Source of the DNA: Trebouxia sp. TZW2008
Taxonomy: Eukaryota; Chlorophyta; Trebouxiophyceae; Trebouxiales; Trebouxiaceae
DNA length: 64,000 bases
Direction: 5' to 3'
NCBI GenBank assembly: GCA_002118135.1
Contig: BDIU01000144.1
Location: 38,519-102,518 of the forward strand
The notes beneath the pieces were generated by a model. That model had not been told where the DNA came from. It made no database searches and saw only the letters and a program-made list of their open reading frames with translations. Below are positions 1-13,400 of this stretch, piece by piece; within the stretch, counting starts at the first letter, position 1; every line of letters starts with the position of its first letter. A program made the position numbers and the translations under genes.

Positions 1-3000
1 TGTACCTTAGTCAGCTGGACCCTGACATGCCCTACCTGCTGTCTGACAACATCTGGTTGAAGGAGCGCACTTCAGGTGCAGTTGTGATGTCACGCTGCTT
101 TGCGCATTGATCAACGGCCCCTTCTTTCACCCGCAGAATGGTGTGTGATTCCCTAGTGAAGTGAAACTTCAGCCAACTGTGGCTTGTCTGTTGCTCACCC
201 TGAGCTCTTCGTCATGGCCTTTTTACTTGTATGCTGTTGCTGTCTATGCGTAAGGGTGTACATTTGCTGGACTTTAAACTGCTGCCACAGCAAATGTCAT
301 GCATTGCATCACCAGCCTACTTATGCTGCACAACAAGCCTCGATAAATAGATGGGTACTTTTGATGTACCTGTCTGAGATTCAGAGTACGTCGCAAACAT
401 TGCTATTGAATGACTGCTGGCGAGTCACCTGTGATGTTCTTCAGGTGCATAGTGTCAAGACTTGACTTGTCATGCAGACATGGCCATTCATCCCAATCCT
501 AAGGCTCCAAGACGCCTCACGTCAACTGTCTCTTGTATGTCAGTTATCCAAGCATCACATGACAACTTGTTTCAACGCCCGTGTGTCATGTTGCATGGCT
601 GTCAAAATCTGATTGTTATGCAGACATGGCTATCCATCCAAATTCTAAGGCTCCAAGATGCCTGCCTTGCAACCTGCCAGACGAGCTGATGGGACAAGTA
701 CCCCCAGGCTCTTTTGATGCGCCAATGGTAAGCTGCCAAACACAACATAATTGTAGCAGTGGCAGCTGTAATAGTAATAACAATAACAACAGTAAATAAT
801 AGTAATAGTAGTAGTAGTAGTCACACATTCCAGTACATGTGCTAGGTTTGAGTGGCCCAAATCCTGTCTCGCCAGGCAGGCTTGTTCTGAGCGTCTTTGT
901 AGGCACGTCTGATATGTGCAACTTTTGTAGCGCTAGGAGTTCACAGTTGCGTGCTGCCAAGCATGACATGACCAAAGTAGGACAATTTGTGGAGTTGAAG
1001 CTCACTGTGCTTGTGCTCCTGCTCGTATGCTACTGTGTTAGCAGCCGGAACTCATATAGGCAAATGCTCTGAGCGTTCTCTTTGCTTGTCAGATGCTTGC
1101 AGACATCAGACAAGTTTGCTGTTCTTGCAGACAGCTTCTGTGCTGAAGAGGACTGCATACTCAGCAGTTTCCACGCTATCAATTTCCAGGCCACTCATTG
1201 TTGCGTGACACAGGGCTGCCCTTGCACTTCCGCTGCGCTGTGCAAGGCAGACATCCACAGCGTTATGTACAACCACTCAGATTGCCAGTCCCAGTGGCCC
1301 TTCATCAGTCATGTTCCTTCCCCTGGATACTGGTATTTCATACACGGGGGTGCTGGAGCCATCATGAGTAGGGGGCTCATGGATTTGACATCATACGAGC
1401 GCTGCCATGAGTTCATCACGGGGCCTATGCCGCGCATGTCTGGAGGTAGGCAGCATGTGTTTTGCTGAGACCTCATATGCTTTCGAGCTTGCACATTGTT
1501 TCAGAAGTAAGCACATTGTTTGTTGTGACTTGAGCTGAATGTCAATGCGCCATAGCTCTTTCAACAGATATGGCGCCTTGACCAGTTGAGCAAGAATGCC
1601 TGGGTTTGCTCAATCACTACTACTGCTGTCTCTTTTGCCTTATACAGGCTGCTGCCTTTGCGTGTTTGAGTCCTCTCATGACAACGCTAGCTTACCTGCC
1701 CACTGCTTCCAAGAATACATGCCTGACAAGCCACGCCTTAATGTGTCTTCCTTGCAGAAGTCATGTTGCATGTTTGGTTGGAAAGACTGCCGTTGTGAAG
1801 TGTGCTGCAGCCAATGCCATGGCCTTAGATGACAGGCTATTGTGTTATGGCTGTCCTGCTGTCACTTGCACTGGTTGCAATGAAAGGTTTTGACCTTTGG
1901 CTTGGATGGTGCAGATGCAATGTTTACTCTGACAGTATGGCACATGATGGGCACCCCTCCTACGGACCCAGGTCAGTAAACAAGGCTGCACACCTTGTTC
2001 TGTTCATTGTGCATATTCAGCAGCAACAGCCAGACTGACGTGGTCATGCATTTTGACTTCTGCCCTGCCCATGGCTTTTGCGCTGCGATGTCATCATTCA
2101 AAACCTCATCAACCCTAAAGCTGATTGTGATAATTCAATAACTGCTGCACAGTCACATGCTTGTCTCGCTGCATGTGCATGAATGCTGCCTGTCCTTGCC
2201 ACTGCAAAACAATTGGACAGCTCTCCATGCATGTTCACATATTCAAGCGCCTTGTGCTGCTCTGCCGCCATCAAGCTGTCTAGCATGCCACCACAATTCA
2301 TCTGCCAACACACCGGTTGAATCTCATGTTAATTTCAAGGGCCAGCAAGATTATCATGGGCATCGTGGAGATGAATGACCTGGGATCCATGCAGGTTACG
2401 GCTTTTACAGGCCACATGTGCAGATGATGGACCCAGGCTGGCTAGCAGACAGGACACAGAGAGGCCCTGAGGACCAAGGCACAAGGGATGGTGGGAATGA
2501 TCCTGTTGGTGTTGTCAAAAGGTGTGCTTGCATCGCTGTTCTTAAGCAGACTGTATGCATAGTGCATCAGATAATCTACGAGCTCAAAGCTTCTGTCAAG
2601 CATGCACGGACCAGTTCTTGAGTGCTGTGAAAACCGCATTGTTGGGTAGCATGCTGCAGCCGATTCCAATTGACTGCTCCTGCTTGCATCAGCCCAGGTC
2701 AAAGGAGATGCTGTCATGACTACTGTCGCTTTGTCTACGCCAGTCCAGATTTGATGCAAAATACTGGCGTCTTTGCTGATTGCAGGTTTCAGCAAGCGCT
2801 GCATGGAACTGCAAATGAGCAGACACGCGAGCAGCTAGATCATGTGCTGACTGTACACTTCAGAGGGCGCTATGCAGCTGCTGATGTGACTTCACTGTCT
2901 CCAGAACATGAGGACAAGCCCATTGGGACCAACAACTTCAAAGCCACAGTGCATCTGCACCATCACATGGCATATCTGTATGAGCAGTATCTCAACGCAT

Positions 3001-3005
3001 GCTGA
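1..3005 (+). CDS. GT31-family glycosyltransferase (C1GALT/fringe-like), 3' part
   Basis: Partial gene entering from the left edge. Phase-consistent exons are 3-75 (encoding LSQLDPDMPYLLSDNIW), 1131-1445 and 1915-1971. The last exon, 2786-3005, ends in TGA. Exon 1131-1445 contains YFIHGGAGAIMSRGL, which fits the GGAG motif of GT31 beta-1,3-glycosyltransferases. It is preceded by a Cys-rich stretch (CPCTSAALC) and followed, across an intron, by SGDAMFTLTVW and TDPG, the usual order in C1GALT-like enzymes. The last exon holds VLTVHFRGRY. The family transfers a sugar from a UDP-sugar to a protein or glycan acceptor in the Golgi lumen; donor and acceptor cannot be read here. At least one exon between 1971 and 2786 is unresolved. 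Intron 1 (76-1130) carries a LINE tail and a direct repeat. A fringe-like or plant DUF604 member is the alternative. Confidence 0.66.
462..660 (+). repeat. Direct repeat in intron 1 of the glycosyltransferase
   Basis: About 45 bases containing ATGCAGACATGGC, then TAAGGCTCCAAGA, occur at roughly 473-518 and again at 618-663, differing by scattered transitions. Neither copy is clearly coding. It resembles the local duplications seen inside the other genes of the window. Confidence 0.6.
770..935 (-). mobile_element. Truncated 3' end of a LINE, same family as the copy at 41.9 kb
   Basis: A TAA/TAG-type trinucleotide tract (about 772-822) is followed by CTCGCCAGGCAGGCTTGT at about 868-887 and GAGCGTC. 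The same order, microsatellite then this block, forms the 3' end of the reverse-transcriptase fragment at 41.9-43.1 kb. Read on the minus strand this is a 3' UTR ending in a simple-repeat tail, as expected of a severely 5'-truncated non-LTR insertion. It lies in intron 1 of the glycosyltransferase, antisense to it. Confidence 0.62.
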
Positions 3006-4436
3006 GTGTCTGCAATAATGTCCATGAAGCTTCTCAAGACATTGAGATGTACAAATAAATTTGCCCCCAGCTGCAATAACGGTTTCTGCCCTCTTGCCGG
3101 CTTAGATGGCTGGGGATGGAAGCATCAATAAAGCCTTCTTCTTTCCTCGCTTTTATGTCAATTGTCTATTATATGTATTTTCTAGGCCTGCAAGCTGCTT
3201 CTCTAGCTCAGATTATTCCCGCTGCAGTAGATGTTAGCTGTGATGTACTGTTTGTCAATGTCAGCTCAGGCTAGGTCGTTTGGTTCTTGGTTAGGCTTGG
3301 CTAGGTAGTTTGGTTAGGCTTCACACCTCACACAGATTTACTGCGCTGTCAAGCAGTTTTAGCAACACAGTTGTATGCACTGTGTCAAGCGTGTCACCAC
3401 TGTTTTAGGTGACACAGGACTACAGCTTGCTCTTCAGAATTTATACAGGAACAGATGGCATCTGGCGGCACAAATGAATCAAGACATAGGAACAATCCAT
3501 TATGCTTCAAAGGTGCAAAGATTTTGTACCTCAGCATTTGCTAACAGCAAAACCGGTTAGCAGGGTGAGAAAGTCTGTGTCATCATTCTAGAGAGTCCAT
3601 TTAGCCTTAACAAATTGACCCTGATGTCTTCGTGACCAGATATGTCATTGTTACAATCAAATTGATACTCATTGCGCCATTGCACTTCAAGAGCCTGCTC
3701 CTTATCCAATTTATTTTGCAGTCTCGTTGTTTTGTGTCAAGGTGTCATGAGGTAATTGATAAGGTCGCAGCCGTGTGTGAGTAAGCACTATCACTGGTCA
3801 GTGGTCAAAACCCACAATGCTCAAGTGCAGTGCAACTTCGGTAGACAGACTGTCATACTGCCTTCTGGCTCACAAGGCCCATCAAAAATGCTATAACAAA
3901 GTGTTAAGAGTTCCAAAGTTTGGCGCAACATCAAATACTGTCTAGAGAGGCACAAGTTCTGCAAATATTGTCCCTACATCAAACACAGCTTGAAATACTG
4001 CCACGCCCTCTTTACACAAGGGAGGCTGCTATGCTAGATCTGCTCGGGTCAGCTTGCAGCTGCTGTCTATTCCCAGCAGGGATAAGACCGCCATCTGAGT
4101 CATGCGAACCTGCTGTACTGTATGCTACCGGTCCCTTGACATATCCAGCACTGACAGGGCTTGCCACAGGAAGGGACCTGACATCAGGTTGATTTAGCGT
4201 CACTGCTGTGACAGGAAGCATCTGCGGAGCACACATGCATTTTCAGAACGCAAAGCTGCACATGTTCCTTTCAAACCCATCATTGCTAGAGGCAACCCAA
4301 AATGCTTGTGATTCCATGACCCATCAACTGATGTTGCCATATTCCATGCATGTCAGGTTTGCTTAGGGGCTGTCTGCTACAGATGGGACATGCCTAATGA
4401 CATTGATCTACATACTCTCCGTCTGAGTCAACCAAG
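3006..4436. other. Intergenic region between convergent gene ends
   Basis: The stretch lies between the stop of the glycosyltransferase and the stop of the CYFIP gene on the other strand. AATAAA-like words occur at about 3053 and 3128. A short tandem of TAGGCTTGGCTAGGT-like words lies at 3270-3320. I see no convincing coding exon. Confidence 0.5.
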
Positions 4437-7400
4437 TCAAGTCAGCCCTGCATTCAACGCATGAGGCGTGCTGTTGTACATTAAGTGACAGCAACAAGAA
4501 CAGCGCACTTGATTAGCAGGTGGGATCTGTAATGCTGAGGCCTGTTTGGCTTGCGCAGCTGTCAACACAGCTTCAGTCTGTGTTGGGACAGCCACAAAGC
4601 TGGCAGTCTGCGGGGCATACTGCACAAGGGCCTCCCCTTCTGCTGCCTGGATTGTGACTGGCTGCTGCAGTGTGGTCTCAAGCGCTGAGAGCCTTGACAA
4701 AACATGGTCAATGCCTGCGCGCGCTGCTTGGGCCTTTGCCAAAAACAGTGCAAAGTCCTGTGGGACAGCGCTAGAGCCTGCAGCATGACTCAGGTTGATT
4801 TGACTCAGTAGACAGGTGACCACACAACTCTGTTAGCAGAGCAGCGGTGAAAGAGCTCTGTTGGGTAGGCCTGTAGGACAGCGCTGGAGCCTGCAGCATG
4901 AACAAGGTTGGTCTGACCCAGCTGACAGGGCAACAGGCAACAGACAATGCCATTTGCAGCAGCAATGGAAGGGGCTTGATACAATTGCAAAATTCAAACA
5001 AGGACTGAAGCTGCTTCTGTTGTTGCCATGCCTGCTTGTACACACAGTGATCTCTCTGACATGGAGCCCTGTACAAAGCAGGAATAAAGACGCATGCAAA
5101 GCAGAAACTGTTTGCACACATCAAGCACACAAAGGGGATAAATGGGCACAGCATACAGACTACTTGAGGTGTTGTTTGCCCACCTGTGCTTCTGTATTCC
5201 AAGCGCTGCCGCTGCACCACTAAAGCAGTCAGGTCTGTCAGCTTGAACCAGGCCTGCTGTTGTAGCAGGTGCAGTAGCGTGGCAGCTCCCCATAGCAGTC
5301 CATCACCATAGCTGCTGAGCTCCACTGGCCTGCTGTACTGGCTGGGTGCACTGCAACCAGGCAGACACTTCAAAACAGGGAGAATGACGACTGCACTTGC
5401 TGCTGCCGAAGCGTGACCAAAGTGAGGTCTGTAAGCTTAAACCCAGCCTGCTGTTGCAAGAGGTGCAGCAGCGTGGCAGCTCCCCACAGCAGCCCATAGC
5501 TGCTGAGCTCCACTGGACAAGTGTACTGGGCAGGTGAACTGCAAGCAGGCAATACTTTGGCAAAGCAAGAGTGACAAAGAGAGGAGAGATTACTGCTGTG
5601 GATCCAACAAGGCAGTCAGGTCTGTGAGCTTGACTCAGGCCTGCTGATGCAGCAGGGGCTCACCATAGCAGTCCATCACTATAGCTGCTAAGCTCTACTG
5701 GCCTGCTGTACTGGCTGGGTGCACTGCCAGCAACTAACCATATTGATACAGGGAAAATGATGCGTGAAAGTGCTGTCGCTGCACCACCAATGCTGGGCCA
5801 AGGTCAAGCAGGGGTTGCTTCCAAATGGCAAATGAGGCACATGATTAGAGAGTGCTGCAAGGGCTCTTGCCATTGAATGGCAGAATTGGGCCTAACCTCA
5901 GGAGGTTCGTCTCTCAAGCAGCCGGATTGCGCACATGATTAGAGGTTGCTTCAAGGGGTTACCATGCTGACAAATTGGGCCTGACCTGAGGGGTTGCTGT
6001 TGCACAGCAGGCTCCACACATGCTAGAGCAAACAGCAGCACGCTCCACGCATGACAGAACTTGGCGCTACCAGAGTCCAGCTCAGGGCTACTGCCCTGCA
6101 AGCTCTGCCGCAGAGTCTCTATGTACTGCGGCATAAGGCTGCCAATGCTGCTTGCCTGCCATGCTGAGCTCTCAGCCTGCAGAGAAATCTAGTGTCAATT
6201 GCCTGCCTTGGACATATCTTCAGACAGTCACATGATTGCTGCTGCTGACGCTGCACAAAGTGTGGCATGAGGCTGCTGGTGCTGCTGGTCTGCCATGCCA
6301 TGCTCTCAGCCTGCAGTCAAACAGATACCAGTCGCTGCCGCAGCAATGCAAGTTGCTGCCCTCATGCAATTACGCTGTAATGGCTGTTGAAGCTAGATTT
6401 GCAATGGACACTATAAAATGAACTGAATTTGATGGACAAACTCTCATTGCCATGTTGTTACACAAAGCGAACAGACTTGTTGTCTGGCTGAAGCATATGA
6501 GAACCTCCTCCTCCTCCGTCATGCTACGCTCAAAATCTGTAAGTCAACTAGTCTCAGGTGGCTGCTCTAAGGACAAGCACTCAAGTGGAAGACTTGCTGT
6601 GCAGAAAGCAGGGTCCATAACTGCTGAGCTTGAGCCTGGGCATTGGGGATTTGGCTGCCTGCAATGGCAGCTCCTAGGGGAGTGAAGGCGCCGTCATCCT
6701 GCAGTGTCAAGCGAACAATCTTCAGCACACAGGCAGACAATAGCGGCTTGAGAAGAAGAATCAGATGCCTGCACGGTTGACCCCCTAAGGCAGTGAAGAG
6801 AAGGGCTTGTCCTTCTGCAGCAGTAAGTGAACCATGTTTAGTGCAAAGACAGACAATAACAGCTGGCGAAGCAAAAAGTCAAGCAGGACATAAGGATCAA
6901 GGGGGACCCAAGGCTTGGCTGCCTGCAATGGCAGCTCCTAGGGGAGTGAAGGCGCCGTCATCCTGCAGCAACAAGTAATCCATGTTCAGTACACCAACAC
7001 AGACAGTCTGAGCCAAATTAGGTCCTCTGCGCTGCATGCATCAGTCTACAAAGACAGCCGCACATATGCAAGAAAACAATGGAAACATGTGCCACAGCAG
7101 TTGCCAAATGCTGCATGCCATCACTCGCAAGATCTTCACCTCAAGGGCAACAAAGCTACACAAAAAGAAGGCTTTGCCAAGATGGGTACCATGCAGTGCA
7201 TGACGGCCATCTGCATGGCAGCAATCACAAAAATGACACAGTGATATAATCAGGTGACTAAGCAAAAAACGCTATCATGCGTGCAGTCAAATGCAAGGAC
7301 AGCAGTGACGCAAAAAATCAGGGCTGCAAGGGCTGCATGAAAACATGTCACATGCGTCTGCAGTGGTGGTACTGGCCAGCAAGGGAGCCAAGCGGCATGA

Positions 7401-10400
7401 TAACAGCATTATCATGTGCGCCCAGATTGATCTCAAGGGAGCTGATCAGACAAAGCCAACAAAGTAGGCAAAGGCAACAAAGTGACAAAAGATGGAGGCT
7501 GTGCAACAGGGTATGCAATGCGCTGCATACAAATGTCTGCAAAAAATACACCACAATAGGATCTTTGTAACAGAAGACCAAAGGCTGAGCAAAATAAATT
7601 ACCACGCGCTGCATACAACCATCTGCTGTGATATTAATGCCCAGCAAGGGAGCCATTTGCATGTTGACAGCATCGCTGTGAGCACCTAGCATGCTGTCCA
7701 GGCAGCTGATCAGCGCCACGCCATTGCCCAGTTGGGTCAGCAAAGGAAGTGCAGCCTGCCAGTCACTACGTAGCACCAGCATCTGCGCAGCAGCAAGTCA
7801 CTTGTGTCCTGAGCTGGACCTTTGTTTTTGCAAGCATCATTAACAGCCACCGTCAGATTGAAGCTGAGCAGACTAAAGCAGAAAATGATACACATGCAGC
7901 AAGGATCTGTGCAGGGCACAGTCAACAAGTACTCTGCAGCTGTATTTGTCTGAGCATAACACATGTCTATTGCATTGCGCATGACAGCCTGGTCTGGCAA
8001 CACAATACCTGTGCAATATGCGCCTAGCCATTGCCGGATTGTACGCTGTTGATAATGGAAACCAGGACGCGTTTGCATGCCTGATCAGATGGCGTGATGA
8101 TGTGGTCAATCACAGTGACAGTAAGCCAGGCTTTGCCCTTGCCTGCCGCACTTGATACTACAATTGGCCAAAGAGGCCAGCAGCATTGCCAAGAGGGGTG
8201 CCAAAGTGCGCAGCTTGTACTTGTTACTGAAACTGAGTATACAAACCAAGATATTTTGTGCCGCCACCTGCTGCACTTGATACTGGAACTGGGCAAAGAG
8301 GCCAGCAGCATTGCCAAGGGCGCTGCCAGAATGGGCAGCTTGTAGCAGCAACCGAGGAAAGCATTACTGGAACTGAGTTGAGTTGTGCACCCACCTGCTG
8401 CACTTGATACTGAAACTGGGCGAAGAGACCAGCAGCATTGCCAAAGGCAATGCCAGAATGTGCAGCAACTGAGGGAAGCATTACTGGAACTGACTTAGTA
8501 GATCAAGATATGTTGTGCGCCCACCTGCTGCACTTGATACTGAAACTGGGCGAAGAGACCAGCAGCATTGCCAAGGGCACTGCCAGAGTGAGCAGCTTGT
8601 AGCAGCAACTGAGGGAAGTTCTGCAGCAACGGCCTCAGGGCAACCAGCAGGGGCTCTTGCAGCAGCTGGCCCAGGTGTTGCCCTACTGCAGTGACCGCCA
8701 TAGCAATCCCCGCTGGACCTGCACAGACATAACAGCTTAAGTGGAAAGCAAGAGAGAAAGGTAGCAAAAGAGCCAAAACGCAACAAAAAGAAAAGTATAT
8801 GCCGTTTGTTGCCATGACAGGAGCCCCTGTGAGTGCCAGCAGCCAGAGATCACAGTTTCAGTGACAGCAACAGCTACAGATGCTATTCAGCCTGTCAGAT
8901 TGCAGATTTACTGAGGCCAGTTCTGCAGGAAGGGCCTAAGGCAATCAGCAAGGGCCCTTGCAGCAGCTGGCCCAGGTGCTGCCCTACTGCAGTGACTGCC
9001 CTAGCAATCCTTGCTGGACCTGCAGGCAGACAGCATGTCTCAGGACTGGGGTTTGGTAGACGCGTGGCGTCAGTATGAGGAAAAGTTGGGCATGTTGCTA
9101 TTGCAGCAGCTAGCCAAATGTCTGCCCCACTGCTGTGACCGCCATAGCAACCCCTGATGGACCTGCAGGCAGACACAATGCCTCTGAAAAGATGTGATTT
9201 TGGCACAGGAGTGGCAGAAATGTGGACTGAGATCATCATGACGCTGCTGAAACCCAATAGATAAAGCAGCAATGCAGGTGAGCAGAGCTTGCTGACAATG
9301 CTGAAGCACTGGTAGCCTAAGCGATGCTTGCTATTAAATCACAAACTTTATACAGCAAGGTAGGAGAGCGACGTGAGCACCAGACAGCTTTCAGCAGCAC
9401 TTGCTGAAATGCTGACACTGAGTGTCGGGCTAACAGGTGAAAGCTAAGCATATGTGAGCTTGAACATGACAAGTTGATGATGCTGAGTCTGAGAAGCAAC
9501 AGATTGATAGCAGAAGTTGCTGAAGCACCTGTGAGCTTGAGAAGCGCTTGCAAGTGCTCTTGGCCCAGCCAGCCCTGGTGGGCAAGGGCCCAGTTGTCAA
9601 AGGCCCCTGGCACTGACCCTCCAGGGCCAAATGCAAAAGCGGGGAGGAGTGCTTCAGGCTGAGGGAGCCTTGACGCCTGCTGTGCCTGCATGTAGCAATG
9701 CAAGTGACAAAGTTTGACACATACTACCAGTGACAGATAAATTCTTAAAAATTAAGAGTTTCTTAAAGTTATGACTATCTCTGATTGAAACTCTTTCTCT
9801 CTGGCCAGTAGGTGACATTTGTACTTTGTACGATGCAGCACCATCCTGTTATTTCATGGAAATATCTAATGCATACAGCACTGACTTGTTGAGGAAGGCA
9901 GCCCAGAGGTTGTTTAGACTGCAGCATTGACATTGCTGCCCCATGTCATGCCATGCAGTTGCTCTGAAAGCAATCGGACAAAGAGGCTCAGCATAGCCTT
10001 GCTAGTTTGCACCTGTCAGGGGCCACGCAAGGTACTTCTGCCACATGAAGCAAAGGCAGACAGCAAAAGAGGTAAGCAAACAAAGGCACAGTTGTGCAGG
10101 CCTTACCAAGCGAGCAAAGCGTCCTGTTGGCTCACAGAACCCAAAGTTTGGCAGCAGGTCAGTGAGCATATGCCTGGTCACAGCAAGGGCAGTGCGGCCA
10201 CTGTAGGCGTCAAAACCCTGTTGCCCATCTGCTGCTGCCCATAGCTCTGCCCATGAGTCTAACTCTAGGTGCTCTGACAGCATTGCATGGGCTTTCCGCA
10301 GCACAGCTACCTGCCCTTGTATGGACACCAACGAGGTGATGTCACTTGCCTGCAAGCACCACAGATAGCACTGATTGTTTTAATTGCTCTTGCATGAGTA

Positions 10401-13400
10401 TTGGCTGTCCTACATCAGGAGAATCAACCCAGGCAAGACCTGATCTGAAACCATGTCAGCCAAGGCACTTTGGTCTCAGCCACAAGAAGCAGGTCAGTAC
10501 GCAAGAGATCGTTGACCTGAGCAAATGCAGACAACAGCTAGATCTTGGCTGAGCACTAATTGCACAGCCTGAGAGCAGGCTGAACAATGGTCACTGCGCA
10601 AATGACTGTGTGTGCAAAAGACTGCTAACCTCACAGAGTGCTACCAGATACTGAGCATTGCTGAACAGCAGGCTGTTCATGCGGGCTGCTACAGCAGAGC
10701 TGATGTCGACAGAATGCCCCATCATGCTCAAGCTGTGCTGCTGTAACAGCTGCTGATACTGTCGCAGGACGTCACTTGTGGGTAGCACATCCCGAAACTG
10801 ACCCCTGATAAATGCCCAGTCAGTGATGCTGTTGGCTGCTGCTGTCTTGTACTGCACAAACGCCTGCATGGCAAAAAAGCAAACTTGAGACACAAAGCAC
10901 AGAGCCCATAATGTGTACGCTGTTGTGCCAGCTGCTGACACTGGCATAGTATGTCGCTTGTGGGTAGCACATCCCAGTGTTGACCCCTGATGAATGCCCA
11001 GTCAGTGATACTGTTGGATGCTGCTGTCCTATAGTGTACAAATGCCTGTAGGGTGACAAAATCAAGCTGAGGTCATGGAGTCTCCCATAATGCTGAGGCT
11101 ATGCTGCTGGCATGGCTGCTGATACTGGCGCAGGACAACTGACTCCTGACAAATGCCTAGTCAGTCATGCTGATGGCCGTTGCTGTCTTGCTCAAACGCC
11201 TGCAGAGAGGCAAGCTGAAGCTGAGGTGCAGAGCCCAGTGCGCATGACTCTGTCTGTGTCTGATTACAGATTACAGCACATGCACGTCTGCTCAAGGCAG
11301 GTCTAAAGCCTTGTCAGTGTCCTGCCATCGTTCATGAAAACTCAAAAGCTGAATTTGCTGCAGCTGTCACCAGCAAAACATGCTCAGGTCAGGGAAACGA
11401 GATGGCATAAATATTTGCTGAAATCCTTGCACCAGTCTTGACCGACAGCATGCTTGATCAAGTCGGCATACATGTCAGAACTGAACCCCTTTTCTGCAAC
11501 AAATCATTCGCCAGCTTGCACAGTCAAGACCAACTTGCATGATGACGACCAGCTTGCGCCATGAAGGCTTCACCTCATGTGACAGGCTGATGATCAGCTT
11601 GCGCAGACAGGCTTCAGCATCTGACTCAGCTTCATCTGCCAGGTGGTCAGCGCCCAAGCCAGGCACTGCTGATGTCTTGACATCATTGTACACCTCTAGG
11701 GGCAGCAGCGCCAACTGCAGCACATAGAAGGCTTGTGTTGCTTGTCTTGAGTGACGTGTACAAGCATCCCAGATTTACTCTAAGCTGGCAAAATTCTGAC
11801 GTCAACAGATTTGGTAAGTGCCATGCCCAGGCTGACTTGACAGTGTTCACAGTGTCCGCCTCAGCTCTGACAGGTGGTTAGCGCCCAAGGCAAGTGCTGC
11901 TGAGGCCTTGACATCATTGTCCACCTTTGAAGAGAGCAGCGCACAGCAAGCTCAGGGGTAGTTTTAGTTGCCCACTCGCCGTTGATGTAGTTCCTAAAAG
12001 CATAATAGGCAATTCAAAGCACAATATCAAATTTCTACCCTGGCTGCTGGGCGCTGAGTATAACTGCATTCGATGGCTTTGTTATCTATCCTGCAAGCAG
12101 ATGCAAGGGAAGCACCAAAACAAAATGGACGGCAGCCAGAAAGCATTGTAGTACGTGTCATTGCTTCAGCAAGTCACGGTCTGGGCAGATGGGCCTCATA
12201 TGCATGTTTCCAACAGTACACAAGAGCAGTGTTCTTGTCTATGCCAAGGGCCTTGAGCTATGCATGCACAACTAATACATGGCATCAAATGGCAGTCACG
12301 GTGACTCACCTCCATGTGTCTCTCTTGTGGGTAGACCAAGGCATGATTGGCCAGCTGCCATGGCAGTGAATGCGCCAAGGGCTGACTGCGAGAGTTCAGG
12401 GTGTTCTCTAGGTGAATCTCCTTCAACCAGAGAGCTGACATGTCAGCTGCCTGCATGAATCAACAGCAACACATGACAACGGTGATGGCTTGAGTTGCAC
12501 AGGTTGTTACCAGGGCAACACAGCCTATGGACAGTGAGCAGAAAGCCATGGACCGTCCATGTGCAATGGAGCCATATGACTGCTAGCACCTGTCACACAC
12601 AGGTGGGGACTGGTCAAGAAAGGCGATGCATGCAGACGGAAGGTAGCAGGCCTATTCATGGAATGAGGTCAAATAGCCTTGCTAGGATGAGTGAAGTGAG
12701 ATGCACTTTCTGTTGGACATCATGGTTGCTGGCAGGGGGCTGAAGATGCAATACAAGAGTCACTCTTCTCAGGAAAATACAGCATGCGACTGAACAAGAC
12801 TGTGTTGGTAAGCCAAGCGAACAGAACATAGACAGATGAGCAAGCTGAATACCACAGGGACCACCCGCATTGGAAGGACTTGCAGTCATGAGCAAGCAAA
12901 ATGCATGAAGACAGAAGACAAAAGGCCTTCAGGGCATGGGCAACTGCTTCTCGCTTTGCTTTCTTGGACCTTGTTGTTTTCTTCTGTTTGTCATTGAATG
13001 TCTGGGTTTCTTTAAACTGCCAAGCAGGGTAGCCTGCACGCAGAAGAGTGTGCATGCCTGTTGGCAAGATGCAGACAGATCGAGCACAGCACCCCAGGAC
13101 TGTGCGCTGCTCAAGAAACGCTTCAGCTCCTTGCTGAGAGGTGACTCTGTGTCCAGCATGCCCTTCATCCACTGCTTGCTACCTGCCACAACACAACATC
13201 ATTGCAGTGCTCCAGGTTGCATCACTCAGGCCATGCCTGCTGTATGTCTACTTGTCAGTGAACTACAACAGTCTCCATTACAGTGATTAGTACTTTGATA
13301 TACTTCAAGATCATGTCTGACTTGTTGATGTCAATTCGTTGCGTTTTCATTCTGCAGCTCAGTGATTCACGCTCTCAAGTACTTGGTCAAGTTCTTTGCA

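Noticed and set aside
616..1005. Minus-strand open frame with a polytyrosine run
   Set aside because: It is the trinucleotide tail and 3' UTR of the LINE stub read through; no coding signal outside the repeat.
2330..2395. Candidate glycosyltransferase exon (IIMGIVEMNDLGSMQ)
   Set aside because: No acceptor gives this frame from the phase of the preceding exon, and the phase-compatible frame has a stop.
7041..7265. Minus-strand open frame near 7.1 kb considered as a membrane protein exon
   Set aside because: Hydrophobic residues come from TTG/CTG-rich intron text. There is no family match and no fitting splice phase with the CYFIP exons around it.
7600..7780. WASH-complex SWIP or strumpellin as the identity of the large minus-strand gene
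   Set aside because: TQLGNGVALI first suggested SWIP, but the ordered blocks across 20 kb match only CYFIP/PIROGI.
11370..11490. Possible extra CYFIP exon (SDMYADLIKHAVGQDW)
   Set aside because: Exon 11574-11714 joins directly to 10630-10863 in phase and aligns without a gap to the plant family (LSHE then AFVQYK), so nothing is missing there.
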